Shown piece after piece: positions 62,551 through 64,000 of a stretch of 64,000 nucleotides of DNA. Location: contig JANBVO010000035.1 of NCBI GenBank assembly GCA_030052745.1, positions 62,001 to 126,000 on the forward strand. The letters run 5' to 3'. Each line of letters starts with the position of its first letter. The first letter of the stretch is position 1. Both the position numbers and the translations under genes were made by a program. The notes beneath the pieces are model-generated. The model saw only the letters and a list, made by a program, of their open reading frames with translations. It had not been told where the DNA came from and ran no database searches. The stretch is from Pleurostoma richardsiae (taxonomy: Eukaryota > Ascomycota > Sordariomycetes > Calosphaeriales > Pleurostomataceae).

Positions 62551-64000
62551 ATGGCGTCGCACAAGATCGTCGTCATCGCGGGCGACCACTGCGGTCCCGA
62601 GGTGAGCTCTTCTGCGGCCCCGGTGCCGGTCCCGGAGAGAAGGAAGCTCGAGTTTCGCTGACACCGACGTTCTCGCGCAGGTTGTGGCCGAGGCGATCAA
62701 AGTACGACTCCCTATTGCGAACGATACGAAACTACTATGCGATGCAGCCACGGGGCAGCGGGCGTGTTTTCTGCTCTGCCCGCTTGTGCTCGTGTGCAGC
62801 TCCCCGTCAAACAGGCCCGGTGCTGACCCATTGACTGCAGGTCCTCAAAGCAATAGAAACCTTGAGCCCTTCGGCCGGCAAATTCAACCTCGAGGAACAC
62901 CTCTTCGGTGGTGTATGTGTCCCCTTCCCCTGTTTCCTCTCCTAATTGACCTCCGACGTCGCCTCGACACCCCAGTCCCACGCGAGCCACAGCTGACTGA
63001 CCGCGTCCAAACCAGGCCTCGATCACCGCGCACGGAAAGCCCCTGACCGAGTGGTGCCTCGCCGCCGCCAAGGCCGCCGACGCCGTCCTCCTCGACGCCA
63101 TCGGCGGGCCCGAGTAGGGCCCCTCCACGCCGGTGCGCCCGGAGCAGGGTCTGCTCGCGCTGCGCAAGGAGCTCGGCACCTTCGGCAACCTGCGACCGTG
63201 CAGCTTCGCGTCCGAGTCCCTGGTCGACAGCTCCCCGCTCAAGGCCGAGGTCTGCCGCGGCACCGACTTCACTGTGGTGCGCGAGCTGACGGGCGGCATC
63301 TACTTCGGCGACCGCAAACGACGGCAGCGGGTTCGCCATGGACACGGAGCCGTACTCGCGCGCCGAGGTGGAGCGCATCGCGCGGCTCGCCGGGTTCCTG
63401 GCGCTCAAGCGCGACCCGCCGGCCAAGGTGTGGAGCCTGGACAAGGCCAACGTGCTGGCGACGAGCCGGCTGTGGCGCAGGGTGGTCAGCGAGGTGTTCG
63501 CCAAGGAGTTCCCGCAGCTGGAGCTGTCGCACCAGCTCATCGACTCGGCGGCCATGATCATGGTCAAGAACCCGCGCGCGCTCAACGGCATCGTCGTCAC
63601 GAGCAACCTGTTCGGCGACATCATCAGCGACGAGGCGAGTGTCATCCCCGGCAGCATCGGGCTGCTGCCCAGCGCCAGCCTGGGGGGTATCCCTGACGGG
63701 AAGGGCAAGTGCAATGGCATCTACGAGCCCATCCACGGTGAGTCTTCTCCCTCCCCCCACCTTCTCTCCCTCTCTCTTTCCCCTCTCGCCTTCTTTCTCT
63801 CCTGATCTTAGGTGTTGTGGGAACTCCCTACTAACGCTGACGGAAACATAGGCTCCGCGCCTGACATCTCCGGCAAGGGCATCGTCAACCCCGTCGGCAC
63901 CATCCTCTCCGTGGCCATGATGCTGCGCTACTCGCTGAACCTGCCCAAGGAGGCCGCCGCCGTCGAGGCCGCGGTCAAGAACGCCATCGACAGCGGCGCG
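62551..64000 (+). pseudogene. LEU2: 3-isopropylmalate dehydrogenase-like gene, broken, runs off the edge
   Basis: Exons 62551..62601, 62681..62701, 62841..62912, 63016..63737 and from 63852 encode a LEU2 homologue ([71 protein letters not shown]). The enzyme oxidises 3-isopropylmalate in leucine synthesis. The family signature [19 protein letters not shown] is intact, as are [15 protein letters not shown] and the residues following. Two lesions lie in exon 4. A TAG at 63115-63117 stands where the family has Trp in GGPxWG. A frame change near 63316-63320 follows FGDRK and resumes at [13 protein letters not shown]; compared with the usual ERKEDDG, about 5 bases are missing. Splice sites are all good (the donor of exon 3 is GTATGT). 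It is either a recently inactivated paralogue or a gene with sequence errors. Filamentous ascomycetes often carry two LEU2 genes, so loss of one could be tolerated. The C-terminus lies outside the window. Confidence 0.85.

Noticed and set aside
62884-63720. 278-codon open frame on the minus strand
   Set aside because: Antisense to the LEU2-like gene; the sense strand aligns well with the family and keeps its splice sites.
1-64000. Mobile elements, LTRs, virus-derived genes, CRISPR arrays, secondary-metabolite clusters
   Set aside because: No reverse transcriptase, integrase, transposase, capsid-like or polyketide/peptide-synthetase motifs and no long terminal or regularly spaced identical repeats were seen by eye.

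Overview
The window reads as nuclear DNA of a filamentous ascomycete, most likely a sordariomycete. It has compact spliced genes with short introns (mostly 50-235 bases), GTRNGT-type donors, CTRAY-type branch sites and CAG/TAG acceptors. The proteins are typical fungal families: Iwr1, Arp8, Mrh4, PAS kinase, Rua1-type regulator, fungal PI-PLC. There are no operons and no bacterial signals. The taxon is inferred from protein style and was not searched.

Layout. 1-476: 5' part of a dienelactone hydrolase gene (-). 1710-5463: PAS-domain kinase (-). About 5.5-14.9 kb: gene-poor DNA with two sets of coding-like fragments on the minus strand (8549-9476 and 9746-11841) that look like weak or decayed genes. 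14936-17057: F-box/leucine-rich-repeat protein (+) with an apparent frameshift. 17-22 kb: gene-poor, with a decayed 55-60 bp tandem repeat. 22097-23650: TFIIIC Tfc7-like histidine-phosphatase protein (+). 23.65-27.8 kb: gene-poor. From 27.8 to 45.8 kb the genes are packed: an unrecognised fungal protein (+), IWR1 (-), a CBM48 protein with a C-terminal membrane anchor (+), MRH4 (+), PI-PLC (+), ARP8 (-) and a proline-rich protein (+). After a 4.7 kb gap comes a Rua1-domain regulator (50538-52688, +). After a 6 kb gap come a PHD-finger protein (58683-61299, +) and the start of a LEU2-like gene (62551 to the window edge, +) that carries an in-frame stop and a frameshift.

The genes do not form a pathway or a secondary-metabolite cluster. 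They are mostly housekeeping: RNA polymerase II and III biology (Iwr1, Tfc7-like), chromatin (Arp8, PHD protein), mitochondrial ribosome assembly (Mrh4), signalling (PAS kinase, PI-PLC) and leucine synthesis. I rebuilt exon structures by eye from reading frame, splice signals and family knowledge. Every joined CDS given as intact keeps one open frame and totals a multiple of three. I found no tRNA, rRNA, CRISPR array, recognisable transposase, reverse transcriptase or virus-derived element. I see no clear new system; the most useful leads are the broken LEU2-like gene, the frameshifted F-box gene, the unexplained coding-like fragments at 8.5-11.8 kb and the decayed tandem repeat.
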